Shown here: one piece after another, positions 36,111 to 44,730 of the stretch
Layout of the letters: every line of letters starts with the position of its first letter
Numbering within the stretch: position 1 is the first letter of the stretch
Assembly (NCBI RefSeq): GCF_900129355.1
Contig: NZ_FQVL01000006.1
Coordinates: 62,001-126,000, forward strand
Source of the DNA: Seinonella peptonophila
GTDB lineage: Bacteria; Bacillota; Bacilli; Thermoactinomycetales; Thermoactinomycetaceae
DNA length: 64,000 nt
Direction: 5' to 3'
Notes under the pieces: generated by a model
What the model saw: only the letters and a program-made list of their open reading frames with translations
Databases searched by the model: none
Told to the model about the DNA's origin: nothing
Program-made: the position numbers and the translations under genes

Positions 36111-36664
36111 GGGAGTTGTACCCCTTTCTTATTCACTTTCAAATGGAGATTTAGAAAGTGAATACTCTTATGAATAAGTCTTTTGCCTAGTAAATAGAGA
36201 CCACTTCCAGCTAAAGAACCTAAACTAAACGTGGTGAGCGCAACAAAAATATAAAACAAAACATCTGTTCGATCGATTAATGGCATTGTTGACAAGAGAG
36301 TGATTGGGGAAAATATAAAGATAATGGGTAATATCCATAGCAACAAATAGGCAATGAGCATGACCAAAATGGGTAGAAATTTTACTGTGGGATTCAAATC
36401 TGATCTGATTGACAAAATAACTGCATGTAACACACTAAAAAAAGATCTTTTTTGTGAAGCTACAGCAACCTGATATTCCATGATCATTTCTTTAGATATG
36501 ACTGCTGGATCTCCCAGCTTTTTTGCAACTTCTTCTTCTTTCATTCCTTTTTCTCTTCCGACCTCAAAATGTTCTTCAAAGTCATCTAGTATGGATTGCC
36601 TTGCTTTTTTGGGAATTTTAAGCAAGCCTGATTCCAACTGATTTAGATAATCTTGTTTGTTCAC
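36107..36664 (-). CDS. DUF1700/HAAS-domain membrane protein
   Basis: A 185-residue protein. The N-terminal 65 residues are the helical HAAS/DUF1700 signalling domain (DDFEEHFEVGREKGMKEEE, then KKLGDPAVI). After it come about three membrane segments. Such proteins act between a PadR regulator and DUF4097 proteins in membrane-stress responses, probably as anti-regulators. The start overlaps the end of the PadR gene by four bases, as is common for the operon type. Confidence 0.88.
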   Translation of the reverse strand: MNKQDYLNQLESGLLKIPKKARQSILDDFEEHFEVGREKGMKEEEVAKKLGDPAVISKEMIMEYQVAVASQKRSFFSVLHAVILSIRSDLNPTVKFLPILVMLIAYLLLWILPIIFIFSPITLLSTMPLIDRTDVLFYIFVALTTFSLGSLAGSGLYLLGKRLIHKSIHFLNLHLKVNKKGVQLP

Positions 36665-36981
36665 TTATCATTCCTCCTCTTTACAAATCCAGCAATGGTA
36701 TCTGCAAATTGATTCCATTCATTTAATAATTTATCTAAGTAATCCTTTCCTTCTTCTGTCATTTTGTAATATTTTCTTGATGGGCCTTTCGATGAAACCG
36801 CATGATATGTGGTTAAGTAATTCTGCAAGGTTAGCCGTCTTAATAGCGGATAGAGAGATCCATCTGCAATTTGAATTTGCTCAGAAATGATTTCAGCCAA
36901 TTCATACCCATAGTAATCTTTCTCAGCAATTACAATTAATACACACAACTCGAGTACGCCCTTTTTGAACTGAACATTCAA
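36661..36981 (-). CDS. PadR-family transcriptional regulator
   Basis: A 106-residue winged-helix repressor. FKKGVLELCVLIVIAEKDYY and GYELAEIISEQIQIADGSLY, followed by PLLRRLTLQNYL, are the family's DNA-binding core. SKGPSRKYYKMTEEGKDYL is the wing and dimer helix. The start is TTG at 36981 (an ATG one base away is out of frame), with GGGGGA ten bases upstream. It leads a four-gene operon and likely represses its own transcription. Confidence 0.9.
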   Translation of the reverse strand: MNVQFKKGVLELCVLIVIAEKDYYGYELAEIISEQIQIADGSLYPLLRRLTLQNYLTTYHAVSSKGPSRKYYKMTEEGKDYLDKLLNEWNQFADTIAGFVKRRNDK

Positions 36982-37450
36982 GAATTATCAGTCCCCCTAT
37001 AAACTAAACAATGTTCACTATTGAATATTATTCACTAGTTATTTGAATCGATTATATAAGAAATTTTCGTTATATGCAAACCATTATTTATTATTGTCAA
37101 TAAAAAAGCATCTCTCCAACTGATTTCATGTCATCAATGGATTGGATAAAAAAAAACGACCGTTTCATGACGTATCGGAGGTCAATTACTTTACAAAAAC
37201 TTTTTAATATATTAGTAGCAGAATAAGGATTATTCAGAAGGGAACCCTTTATATGAAAATCAACCATATTACTTTTTCTGTAAATATTCCTGTTTACTTT
37301 CAAATTAGCATTTTCTGCAAATATAACAGGCTATTCGTGGTATGGACTTTGTCATCAGGGAATTGATCACCTGCATGAAATAGCTTTAGCATTACCTCTT
37401 CTGATTTATATAAACAAAAAAGTCGAATATATCGACTTTCCCCCAATCTA
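36982..37450. other. Intergenic region upstream of the PadR operon
   Basis: About 470 bases. The first 80 carry the PadR operon promoter region with GTTCAC-type repeats. The rest has two overlapping minus-strand frames of 60-70 codons without binding sites that I do not accept. The terminator of the next gene lies at the right end. Confidence 0.3.
37416..37439 (-). terminator. Rho-independent terminator of the 208-residue hypothetical gene
   Basis: AAAGTCGA (37419-37426) pairs with TCGACTTT (37432-37439), and the minus strand ends with TTTTTT. It starts 12 bases after the stop codon. Confidence 0.85.
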
Positions 37451-38077
37451 TTATTCCTGTTCTCTTCCTTTATCAGCGCTCTCTCGTCCAATTGGCGGTT
37501 CTTTAGTGGGAGAAAAATCTAACCCTTTTTCTAATACTGATTTTGCCAAACCATGTGAGGGAGTTGTTGTTTGTTCATTTATTTTATTACGATGAAAATC
37601 TTTAATAGCGGTCTCTACATTACCTGTTATATCCCAAAGAACAGGATGTCGTAAATGATATTTTCGACCCAATATGTCACCTACATCTCTAATACTAACC
37701 TGGGACCTTAGTAATGAATCATATAGATTTTGATAATCTGGAAAGAGCTCTTCTGGGATCATTGTTTCAGTTGGTTCTTCTGGCTCTCCTTCATTTGCTC
37801 TCCACTCACGATATTTTCCAGCTACAGCATTAATATGATTCGTTTCATACATTCGATTGGCATTTAATCGTGCTATTTCAAACTCAGATGATCTAGAAGC
37901 ACTCCGTTCTAAAAAAGACTTATCTATAACATATTGGGAAGCCGCTGCCAAACCTTCTTTGGTAACCTGATCATATTCTCCTGCTCTAATAATACCTAAA
38001 GTATCGAGTGCTAGTTTTAATTGATCTAAACCCTTATTTTTACTAGCATTTGTTACATCTACTTTCCCATCTGACAT
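37451..38077 (-). CDS. Uncharacterised 208-residue soluble protein
   Basis: I do not recognise a family. It is hydrophilic, with no membrane segment and no signal peptide, and is rich in Glu and Lys. The middle contains NRMYETNHINAVAGKYREW, and the C-terminal 40 residues are Pro/Thr/Glu-rich and probably disordered. GGTGA lies five bases before the ATG at 38077. The frame extends to a GTG at 38089 without support. It is monocistronic with its own terminator. Confidence 0.6.
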   Translation of the reverse strand: MSDGKVDVTNASKNKGLDQLKLALDTLGIIRAGEYDQVTKEGLAAASQYVIDKSFLERSASRSSEFEIARLNANRMYETNHINAVAGKYREWRANEGEPEEPTETMIPEELFPDYQNLYDSLLRSQVSIRDVGDILGRKYHLRHPVLWDITGNVETAIKDFHRNKINEQTTTPSHGLAKSVLEKGLDFSPTKEPPIGRESADKGREQE

Positions 38078-38442
38078 AATCTTCACCACTTTTCCATTAG
38101 TTTGTCATGTTTTTATTATACTATATCATAAAATTTTATTATGAAGAAAAACCATAATCGAAGAATGGACTTTTAGATACCTCCCCTTCTAATAGATCGA
38201 TTATGATCACAGCCCATATAAAAAGTCACTCCTCTAAAAAGAGTGACACAGCGTGTAAACAAAGTCTTTTTAAACTGATGGAAATCCATCGTCATATCGT
38301 CATAAATGAAGGTTTCATTCCAATCCGAACTACGAAAGAGTTTTTTGGAGATCCCGATAGTCTTATTTCTCAATTCCTCCACTGATACTCGAAATCTTTC
38401 TCTATAACATGATTTTTTCTTCTTTCATAATGTCACTATATC
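38078..38442. other. Intergenic region with one hairpin
   Basis: No accepted gene. GTCACTC (38225-38231) pairs with GAGTGAC (38241-38247) and has TTTTT on its minus-strand side, so it is a probable terminator, 195 bases after the SDR gene. Confidence 0.4.
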
Positions 38443-39201
38443 TTAATAAGCTGTCCAACCTGCATCGGCAGTAATGACAGTCCCATTTACAAAACTAGCA
38501 TCATCAGAGGCTAAGAAGAGCGCCACTTTGGCGATTTCTTCTGGTTGACCTGAGCGTGGATTAGAATTTGCACCAATCATCGCACGCTCCATTCCAAATT
38601 TGTCAGGCTGGTTCATGGTTGTGCCGATATTTGTTTCCACTCCGCCAGGAGCAATCGCATTACAGCGAATACCTTGATTCGCATATTGGAAGCCAACATT
38701 TTTGGTCAATCCCACAACTGCGTGTTTGGATGCGGTATACGCAGCGCCCGCTCTTGACCCATGCAGTCCACCAACAGAAGCGATATTGATAATAACGCCT
38801 GCTCCTTTTTCAATAAATAGGGGTAATGCTTGTCTAATCGTGCGCATGGGCCCTGTGGCATTAATCGCAATCACTCGATCCCAAAGCTCATCGGTAACCT
38901 CAGCAGCAGGCATAAAATTGTCCATAATTCCAGCATTATTCACTAATATATCTAACCCACCATATGTACTGGTTGCTGCACTAATCAAACGCTGGACATC
39001 GTTTTCAACTGCTACGTTAGCTACTACTGTTGTTGCATCTCCCCCGTTTGCAGAGATTTCTTCAACTGTTTTATTCGCTGATGCTTCATTGATATCGGAG
39101 ACAATCACTTTAGCTCCTTCTTTTGCATAAAGAGTTGCGATTTCTTTACCCATTCCTGAGCCTGCTCCTGTGACGATCGCTACTTTATTTTGAAGTTTCA
39201 T
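38443..39201 (-). CDS. SDR-family oxidoreductase
   Basis: A 252-residue classical SDR: cofactor motif TGAGSGMG, NNAGIMDNF, the Ser of INIASVGG, catalytic YTASK and the end ITADAGWTAY. Asp at the beta-2 end (VSDIN) suggests NAD dependence. The ATG at 39201 (MKLQNKVAIVTGA) gives the normal length; the open frame to 39246 would overlap the preceding gene. The start codon follows the aldo/keto reductase stop by 34 bases, so the two oxidoreductases are probably one transcript. Substrate unknown. Confidence 0.88.
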   Translation of the reverse strand: MKLQNKVAIVTGAGSGMGKEIATLYAKEGAKVIVSDINEASANKTVEEISANGGDATTVVANVAVENDVQRLISAATSTYGGLDILVNNAGIMDNFMPAAEVTDELWDRVIAINATGPMRTIRQALPLFIEKGAGVIINIASVGGLHGSRAGAAYTASKHAVVGLTKNVGFQYANQGIRCNAIAPGGVETNIGTTMNQPDKFGMERAMIGANSNPRSGQPEEIAKVALFLASDDASFVNGTVITADAGWTAY

Positions 39202-39235
39202 GGTAAATCCAACCCTTCCTTGATTTTTGAAATGC

Positions 39236-40213
39236 TCAAATGACAAGTACCGGATGAGGTAGGTAGGGTGCTTCCAACTGTATGATTTCTTCTTGGGTTA
39301 AATGGAATGTCAATGCTGCAACTGCATCGTCAAGATGATCGAGTTTGGTTGCCCCAATGATTGGAGCAGTAACGGTTGATTTTTGCATCACCCAGGCGAG
39401 AGCGATCTGAGCCGGAGGAACATTCCGTTCGGTAGCAATTTCACAAACTGTTTCCACCACTTTTCGATCAGACTGCTCCACAGCGGTTGTTAGTGGATGA
39501 AACAGAAAATCGTTCCTTGAGCGTTTGCTTTCTTCGTCCCAATTACGAGTCAGCCGTCCTCTAGCAAGTGGACTCCAAGGTATAACAGCTACTCCATCTT
39601 CTTCACACAGAGGCAGCATTTCACGTTCTTCTTCCCGATATAGCAAGTTTATATAATTTTGCATGGATACAAATCGTGTCCAGCCATTCATTTCAGCAAC
39701 ATGGTTCGCTTTTTGAAACTGCCAAGCATACATAGAGGAAGCTCCTATATATCTAGCTTTTCCAGTTTTGACCACATCATGCAAAGCTTCCATGGTTTCC
39801 TCTATCGGAGTGGAATCATCCCATCGATGTATCTGATAAAGATCAATGTAGTCTGTACCTAGCCTTTTTAAACTCTTATCGATTTCACTCATTATCGCCT
39901 TACGGGATAACCCGCGCCCATTGGGGCCAGAATGTACAGGATTACAAACTTTGGTTGCGATGACGACTTCATCTCTCTTCGCGAAGTCTTTAAGTGCTCT
40001 TCCTACAATTTCCTCGCTTGTCCCATCCGAATAGACGTTGGCTGTGTCAAAGAAATTAATGCCTAAATCAAGCGCTTTTTTTATAAAAGTGCGACTCTCT
40101 GTTTCTCCTATTACCCATTGATGTTTACCACGTCCAGGAATTCCATAACTCATGCATCCCAGTGCAATAGGAGAAATATCTAAACCCGTTCGACCCAGCT
40201 TCACATAGTTCAT
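39236..40213 (-). CDS. Aldo/keto reductase
   Basis: An NADPH-dependent (beta/alpha)8-barrel reductase of 325 residues. The N-terminus reads VKLGRTGLDISPIALGCMSYG. The catalytic tetrad is recognisable as the Asp and Tyr of FFDTANVYSDGTSEE, the Lys of VVIATKV and the His of YQIHRWD. SMQNYINLLYREEEREML is the expected substrate loop. A GAGG lies closer to the second of two adjacent ATGs, which is used here. It precedes the SDR gene and probably acts in the same pathway. Confidence 0.9.
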   Translation of the reverse strand: MNYVKLGRTGLDISPIALGCMSYGIPGRGKHQWVIGETESRTFIKKALDLGINFFDTANVYSDGTSEEIVGRALKDFAKRDEVVIATKVCNPVHSGPNGRGLSRKAIMSEIDKSLKRLGTDYIDLYQIHRWDDSTPIEETMEALHDVVKTGKARYIGASSMYAWQFQKANHVAEMNGWTRFVSMQNYINLLYREEEREMLPLCEEDGVAVIPWSPLARGRLTRNWDEESKRSRNDFLFHPLTTAVEQSDRKVVETVCEIATERNVPPAQIALAWVMQKSTVTAPIIGATKLDHLDDAVAALTFHLTQEEIIQLEAPYLPHPVLVI

Positions 40214-40326
40214 CATGATCCTCTTTTCTATCTTGATTGAGATGGTGAACTTACCGATTATTTAAAACATACATTGTGTTGAATAGCCAACGGATATTCC
40301 CATTCATGTGATGATACTCTTTTCCG

Positions 40327-40719
40327 TTACAATTTGATGATTTTCCGTGAAAAGAATTGTTTATAAGGAAACACTAATCCCAATAGCGATATCACAATGA
40401 AAACAACTTGGTGTATATGATCATTTCCTGGTGGCAACCCACCTATCAAATGCAATATCCAGAAGATGGGGTAATACCAGAGGGTAAACCACGCCCATTT
40501 TTCTTTTTTGATGTACGATTTGAAAGTGATCATGATTCCGAAAAAACCCATTCCTGTCGTTGCAACACCAAGCGCTCGTAAAAATCCTCTATCATAGTCC
40601 CCTGCAATTTGTGGAAACAAGGAAACAAGGATCCCAAAGCCTAAAATCCCCACTCCGGTAATAAGAAGAAACATCCAACTGATTTTGAAAGTTATCGTTT
40701 GATCCTGAAATTTCGCCAT
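40327..40719 (-). CDS. Small four-helix membrane protein
   Basis: A 130-residue membrane protein with four hydrophobic segments (FLLITGVGILGFGILVSLF is the first, QVVFIVISLLGLVF the last) joined by short loops. A YYPIFWILHLIGGLPPGNDH stretch lies in the middle. It resembles uncharacterised DoxX-like small proteins only by shape. AAGGATG is eight bases before the ATG. It is monocistronic, upstream of a long non-coding stretch. Confidence 0.65.
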   Translation of the reverse strand: MAKFQDQTITFKISWMFLLITGVGILGFGILVSLFPQIAGDYDRGFLRALGVATTGMGFFGIMITFKSYIKKEKWAWFTLWYYPIFWILHLIGGLPPGNDHIHQVVFIVISLLGLVFPYKQFFSRKIIKL

Positions 40720-41894
40720 ATGCGTTCATCCTTTGCTCATTTAGTAAATTGACTATGCTCACTCGCAATGATTGAAACACATGTTTACTCTGAAAATTAT
40801 TTTATATGAATATCATTCCTTTTCATATTCAGGTCATGATAATAAATCAGTGATAAATCCCATAATCAGAACTACCGATTATTCCGAACTGTGGAATTGG
40901 GTCATTTCGCTTATACATCTATCAAGTACCACCTCAAAAAGCATTGGTCATATATTAACTTCTGCTAGCCCTTTGAAAACGGGTAAGCAAATGTAATCTT
41001 TGGATATACCACATAATTACTGCCCATATTTTGAATACTTGAATATATCTTTTAGTATAATCATAGTAATATCAGGAAGAAGATTTAACAAAATATCGTC
41101 TAGACCCCCATAAAAAAACACCAGCAAACCTCACATTACGACCCCGTATTACAGACATGGATTTAATCAAACATGGTGGAGAAAAGAATTGCCTCAAGCG
41201 CTACCCGCCATCAGTAAGAAGAAATTTTGTATCATCTAAAAGAAGAGACCTTGCACAACAGTCTACCTTCATACAACCAAAAACAACTCTTAACTTTGAA
41301 AGATAATCTCACAAACAATCTAATCATCATCTGTATTTGAAAACTCATGTCAATAATTGGAAACGACAACAAAAAAGCTGCCATCTTAGGCAACTTTGTG
41401 TTGGTGGAATAAGGGTGCTGGGATTAGGGTTTGAAAATACATTGGCTTCTGAACTATATTATCTAATAGATAACATGATTCTATAGTAATCCTGCCTCTT
41501 AGTTTATTCAATCATCCTCTCACTTGGAAAATGCTCTGTCCATATAGTGTAAGTTTATCTTTCAAATCTGTTTTAGCTAATGGTAGATCACCAAAGTGTA
41601 GATAATTGATTTAGAGATCCATATTTGATAAATAATTTTAAATATCTCCCCAATAATATACATCCTCTACTTATTGATGATGAAACACAACAAAACACCA
41701 TTTTATTTGCAATTAAATCTAGATTCGTTCTCTGTAACTCAGTAAACACCTCCCAAAGGATTTTAAGTCCTGCGGAGTAAGGAAGTTGGGGCAAATAAAA
41801 ATAACTAAACCACAATATTTCTGAAGTTCACAAAATTATAGGAATCTGATAGCAACATGAGAAAACACATTATGTTTGCATTTTTATTTGATTG

Positions 41895-41928
41895 TACAAA
41901 AATAGAGCTGGATCGTGAGTCTAGCTCT
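41895..41928 (-). terminator. Terminator-like hairpin in decayed region
   Basis: AGAGCT (41904-41909) pairs with AGCTCT (41923-41928); the minus strand continues ATTTTTG. Its surroundings match those of the next hairpin. Confidence 0.5.
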
Positions 41929-42224
41929 TAGTTCTCAAATTGTAAATTAGGTTTCGTATACTGGAAGTTAACTCTAAATCTATTGAATGTTAATAATAGA
42001 TACTCCATCAACTATAAAACGAAAAAACTAAACAAATCAAACAAACTTGATCACATTTAGGTTCCAAACGAATGTATCACATTTACCTACTACTCGAGTT
42101 AGGGGAACAAGAGAAATATGGGGAAAGTTCAAAGAATAATCCACAATAAATCGGGCGTTAATGTACTTGAAATTAACGAGGGCAAACCTTAAACGATACT
42201 TTACATTTGCATTTTTGTTTGCAC

Positions 42225-42270
42225 ATAAAAAAAGAGAGTTGGTTTTGTGATCCAACTCTCTTCTCTTTTA
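42225..42270. terminator. Bidirectional terminator hairpin
   Basis: AAGAGAGTTGG (42232-42242) pairs perfectly with CCAACTCTCTT (42252-42262). T runs follow on both strands, stronger on the minus (seven T). It probably ends the Cas4-like operon 300 bases to the right. Confidence 0.8.
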
Positions 42271-42564
42271 AAAAATTAGTATGATGTCTTCTGATCTTCG
42301 CTCCTTTGCTTGTTATTTAGTAAGAACTCTCCAAACGGATAAAAATACCATAAGCTGTAATCTCTTTTACACGTTATTATTTTTCTATACGCGAATGATA
42401 AAAAAACTATACAAATTAGCTCTCACATATTCAATTAAAAGCAAACTGTAGAAGATACCTATAGTAATAAATAGATAACTGTCATCCTACCTGGTACCCC
42501 CCTGGATAAGTACGTTCATTTTCTTTTATATGAACCAACATTGATTTAATAAAAGATAAAAATC

Positions 42565-43995
42565 CTAATCATCATCTTCTTCATCTTGTTCTACACCAAT
42601 GTTCATTGAAGCGTTAATGAGCCCCTCATCATTTGCTAAATTGATCATACTGTTATTAAAAGTAATATAATTATTTTGAGCCACATTTTCAGGTATCAAA
42701 CTAACCAGATAGTTGTTTATTTCAAAATAAAGATTCCGAAAAACTTTGTCAAAAAACTCTCTCACTTTTTGATCTCTAACATCGTCAGAACCAAAAAACT
42801 TTGCCATTGTTTTTTTATTCGCCTTTATAGATAGATACATAAGCAGCTGATAACTAAACGTAATTTCTTCTTTCCTAGATCTTCTTGTGATCATATATTC
42901 GTTATATAAACCTGTACCATGAATTGCAGATGTCTCAATAGCTTCTTCGATATCATAATTTCGCTTATGTCGATAGATCTTATTTATCACTTTTTGCATT
43001 GTGGGCGATGAAGAAATAAACCGCGCAAAATCTTGAATGTCATTCTTCCAATGTTCCCATGAGGTTTTCTCGATTTTGCTTTTAATCTGCAGAAAATTTC
43101 TATGCAACTCTACAATATCCTCTTCTCTATTTTGCTTTACACGCTGAAATTTTAGTTGCGTTCTTTTTTGACAGCCATTTCGAAAAAATTCACATTCAGC
43201 ACAGCGAAAAAATAAAGCAGGGAAGTACTTTTGTGAGGCTGGTCGAATTTTCTTTATGAGCACTTTTACTTCTGTCACTACATTGTTTACAATTTGACGG
43301 GTTTTTTGATGTTCCCATCTCAACACCTTGGGTTTCGTATAGTTTTTGTAGTATACCTCGCCTATAATTTGATTGGTGAAAAAATTAATGTTTAACAAGC
43401 GCATATACAAAGCAAGAATAAACAGATCTTTCTTTTTAATAAGTGGAAGATAACTAGGCAACTGTTCATCTGAGCGATCTAATGTAATTACTAAACTGCC
43501 ATTTCTCAACTTTACACCAGGAACTTCCCCAAAAATATTGAACTCTGGATCAACTAAATTCAACGTTGGATTAACTTTTTGTTCTTGTCTTAAAAACGAG
43601 GATACATGTATGTTTTTGCTAGAATTGAATACAGATATCCCTCTCTCTTTTATTTTAAACCATACTACTAATCCTCCTAATAACAACATGAGACCTAACA
43701 ACATATAAAAGTAGGTTGGTGATATAAAATACATCACGACTAACAACAAGGATATAAACAAGAATCCTTGGCCAATGGATGATTGTTTATTTTTCCTCTT
43801 TTTTCTCCCCTTCTTTTTAACTACTTTGGGCTTCTGTTGTTTGCCTTGTTGATTCATTTCTCTACGTTTATTTAATCTTGCCTTGATCCCTGTAATATCT
43901 GGATACACGGCATGATGTTCGCGTCTCTTCCACCAATACTCAGGGCAAAAAAGGTAATCTGAGAATTCATTTATATTGATCCAATTATTATTCAT
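42565..43995 (-). CDS. Membrane-inserted Cas4-like (PD-(D/E)XK) protein with four-Cys cluster
   Basis: A 476-residue protein. SDYLFCPEYWWKR at residues 12-24 resembles the Cas4 N-terminus, with the first Cys at C17. Residues 50-75 are Lys-rich, and two transmembrane helices follow at about 77-113. Residues 120-260 follow the Cas4 nuclease layout up to CAECEFFRNGC (C265, C268, C275), which would complete a four-Cys Fe-S site. The active-site Asp and E-x-K are not seen where expected (GEVPGV, VITLDRS), so the nuclease core is probably inactive. The C-terminal 200 residues are unknown and end in INLANDEGLINASMN, a motif repeated in the preceding gene's product. It is the last gene of the operon. 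Confidence 0.6.
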   Translation of the reverse strand: MNNNWININEFSDYLFCPEYWWKRREHHAVYPDITGIKARLNKRREMNQQGKQQKPKVVKKKGRKKRKNKQSSIGQGFLFISLLLVVMYFISPTYFYMLLGLMLLLGGLVVWFKIKERGISVFNSSKNIHVSSFLRQEQKVNPTLNLVDPEFNIFGEVPGVKLRNGSLVITLDRSDEQLPSYLPLIKKKDLFILALYMRLLNINFFTNQIIGEVYYKNYTKPKVLRWEHQKTRQIVNNVVTEVKVLIKKIRPASQKYFPALFFRCAECEFFRNGCQKRTQLKFQRVKQNREEDIVELHRNFLQIKSKIEKTSWEHWKNDIQDFARFISSSPTMQKVINKIYRHKRNYDIEEAIETSAIHGTGLYNEYMITRRSRKEEITFSYQLLMYLSIKANKKTMAKFFGSDDVRDQKVREFFDKVFRNLYFEINNYLVSLIPENVAQNNYITFNNSMINLANDEGLINASMNIGVEQDEEDDD

Positions 43996-44006
43996 GATCT
44001 CACCAT

Positions 44007-44381
44007 TTACAATCTCGTGATCAATTGGAGGCCATCATTAAGCGCGCTCGCTGATGCAAGCGTTGTTGCTGCCAGCTGCATTTCAGGCATTGATTCTTTC
44101 AAAAAGTTGTGAAACCGTGTTAGACCTTTTTTATTTATTTTTTGATCTTTCACATCACTTATTACATGCTGAGTCTCCCGTAATATATCTTCTTTAGATT
44201 CATTATCGATTTGATCACTCTGTTCCAAATCTTTGATAAATTTTTCAAACAAGGACAGTAACTTTTTCATTTCCATAGAGTTTTGAGTGACATTCATATT
44301 TGCATTTACAGTTCCTTGATCATTCGCTGTGTTAATTTGTATATTATCTCCATGAAAATACTGATTTTGCTTGTCCTCCAT
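44007..44381 (-). CDS. Partner protein sharing the IN-x-AND-x-G motif
   Basis: A 124-residue soluble protein. Residues 15-30 read INTANDQGTVNANMN, nearly the same as the C-terminal motif of the neighbouring Cas4-like protein (INLANDEGLINASMN). After it comes a helical segment (MKKLLSLFEKFIKDLEQ), probably a coiled coil, and a C-terminal small-residue-rich LAATTLASASALNDG. GGAGG overlaps the stop of the upstream small ORF, so translation is coupled; the next gene is 11 bases downstream. The shared motif suggests that both proteins bind the same partner or each other. Confidence 0.65.
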   Translation of the reverse strand: MEDKQNQYFHGDNIQINTANDQGTVNANMNVTQNSMEMKKLLSLFEKFIKDLEQSDQIDNESKEDILRETQHVISDVKDQKINKKGLTRFHNFLKESMPEMQLAATTLASASALNDGLQLITRL

Positions 44382-44393
44382 ACTATCAACCTC

Positions 44394-44531
44394 CTAATCT
44401 AAACTTCTCATAATTATATCATTAATCTCGGAATTTCCATTTAATACTTCATATCCAACGATTTTATTTTGTTGATGTAATGCATTCTGTTGTTTGATCA
44501 AAGTTTCACTTAAACTTTCTTCTTTGTCCAT
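44394..44531 (-). CDS. Small ORF (45 aa) upstream of the motif-sharing pair
   Basis: The frame begins MDKEESLSETLIKQQNAL and ends NDIIMRSLD. AGAGG precedes the ATG. Its stop lies within the binding site of the 124-residue gene, so it is part of the operon. It has a helical, charged composition and no known family. One base deleted at about 44537-44545 would fuse it to the transmembrane ORF upstream, so it could be the C-terminal part of one frameshifted 72-residue protein. Confidence 0.5.
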   Translation of the reverse strand: MDKEESLSETLIKQQNALHQQNKIVGYEVLNGNSEINDIIMRSLD

Positions 44532-44613
44532 TAACCTCTTTCTTAAATAGGCTACCTAAAAATAGGACAATCCAAAATAGTCCAACAAAAATTCCTTTGG
44601 GCAAAGCCTTCAT
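44506..44613 (-). CDS. Small transmembrane ORF (35 aa) overlapping the 45-aa ORF
   Basis: MKALPKGIFVGLFWIVLFLG forms one membrane helix, followed by KK and a basic tail after the frame overlap. The binding site is weak. It overlaps the 45-residue ORF by 26 bases in another frame. The natural reading FKK-RLMDKEES would follow if one A in the AAGAAAGAGG stretch were skipped, so this may be the N-terminal half of a frameshifted gene. Confidence 0.4.
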   Translation of the reverse strand: MKALPKGIFVGLFWIVLFLGSLFKKEVNGQRRKFK

Positions 44614-44624
44614 TCTTCTCAAAA

Positions 44625-44660
44625 TGAAGATCCCACAATGTTTGATTGCAGGATCTTTTA
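44625..44660 (-). terminator. Stem-loop after hsdR
   Basis: AAGATCC (44627-44633) pairs with GGATCTT (44651-44657) and has an inner CAAT/ATTG helix. It lies about 75 bases after the hsdR stop and before the small-ORF operon. The U run is weak. Confidence 0.55.
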
Positions 44661-44730
44661 CTATTTCGAGAGAAATGAACAACGAGATACCTCCTCACTA
44701 TAACTTTTTTGTTTATTTATTCCAATTGAT

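Larger units (their letters stand above)
40720..42564. other. 1.8-kb non-coding, decayed region
   Basis: Nothing here passes as a gene. A protein-like plus-strand stretch near 41160-41240 (TWWRKELPQALPAISKKKF) and two minus-strand frames of about 70 codons (41588-41815 and 42037-42255) lack start sites and look like relics. Two minus-strand terminator hairpins (41904-41928 and 42232-42262) in similar surroundings suggest an old tandem duplication. This marks the edge of the defence-type accessory region. Confidence 0.5.

Noticed and set aside
37097-37491. Two overlapping minus-strand frames of 68 and 63 codons
   Set aside because: No binding sites, they overlap the terminator of the preceding gene and have no protein-like pattern.
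38173-38382. Minus-strand frame of 69 codons
   Set aside because: Contains a terminator-like hairpin inside, lacks a binding site and has a random composition.
41588-42255. Two minus-strand frames of 75 and 72 codons in the 1.8-kb gap
   Set aside because: No start signals. One contains the terminator hairpin. They are treated as relics.
42565-44613. CRISPR-Cas locus suggested by the Cas4-like protein
   Set aside because: No repeat-spacer array and no cas1, cas2 or effector gene is present in the window.
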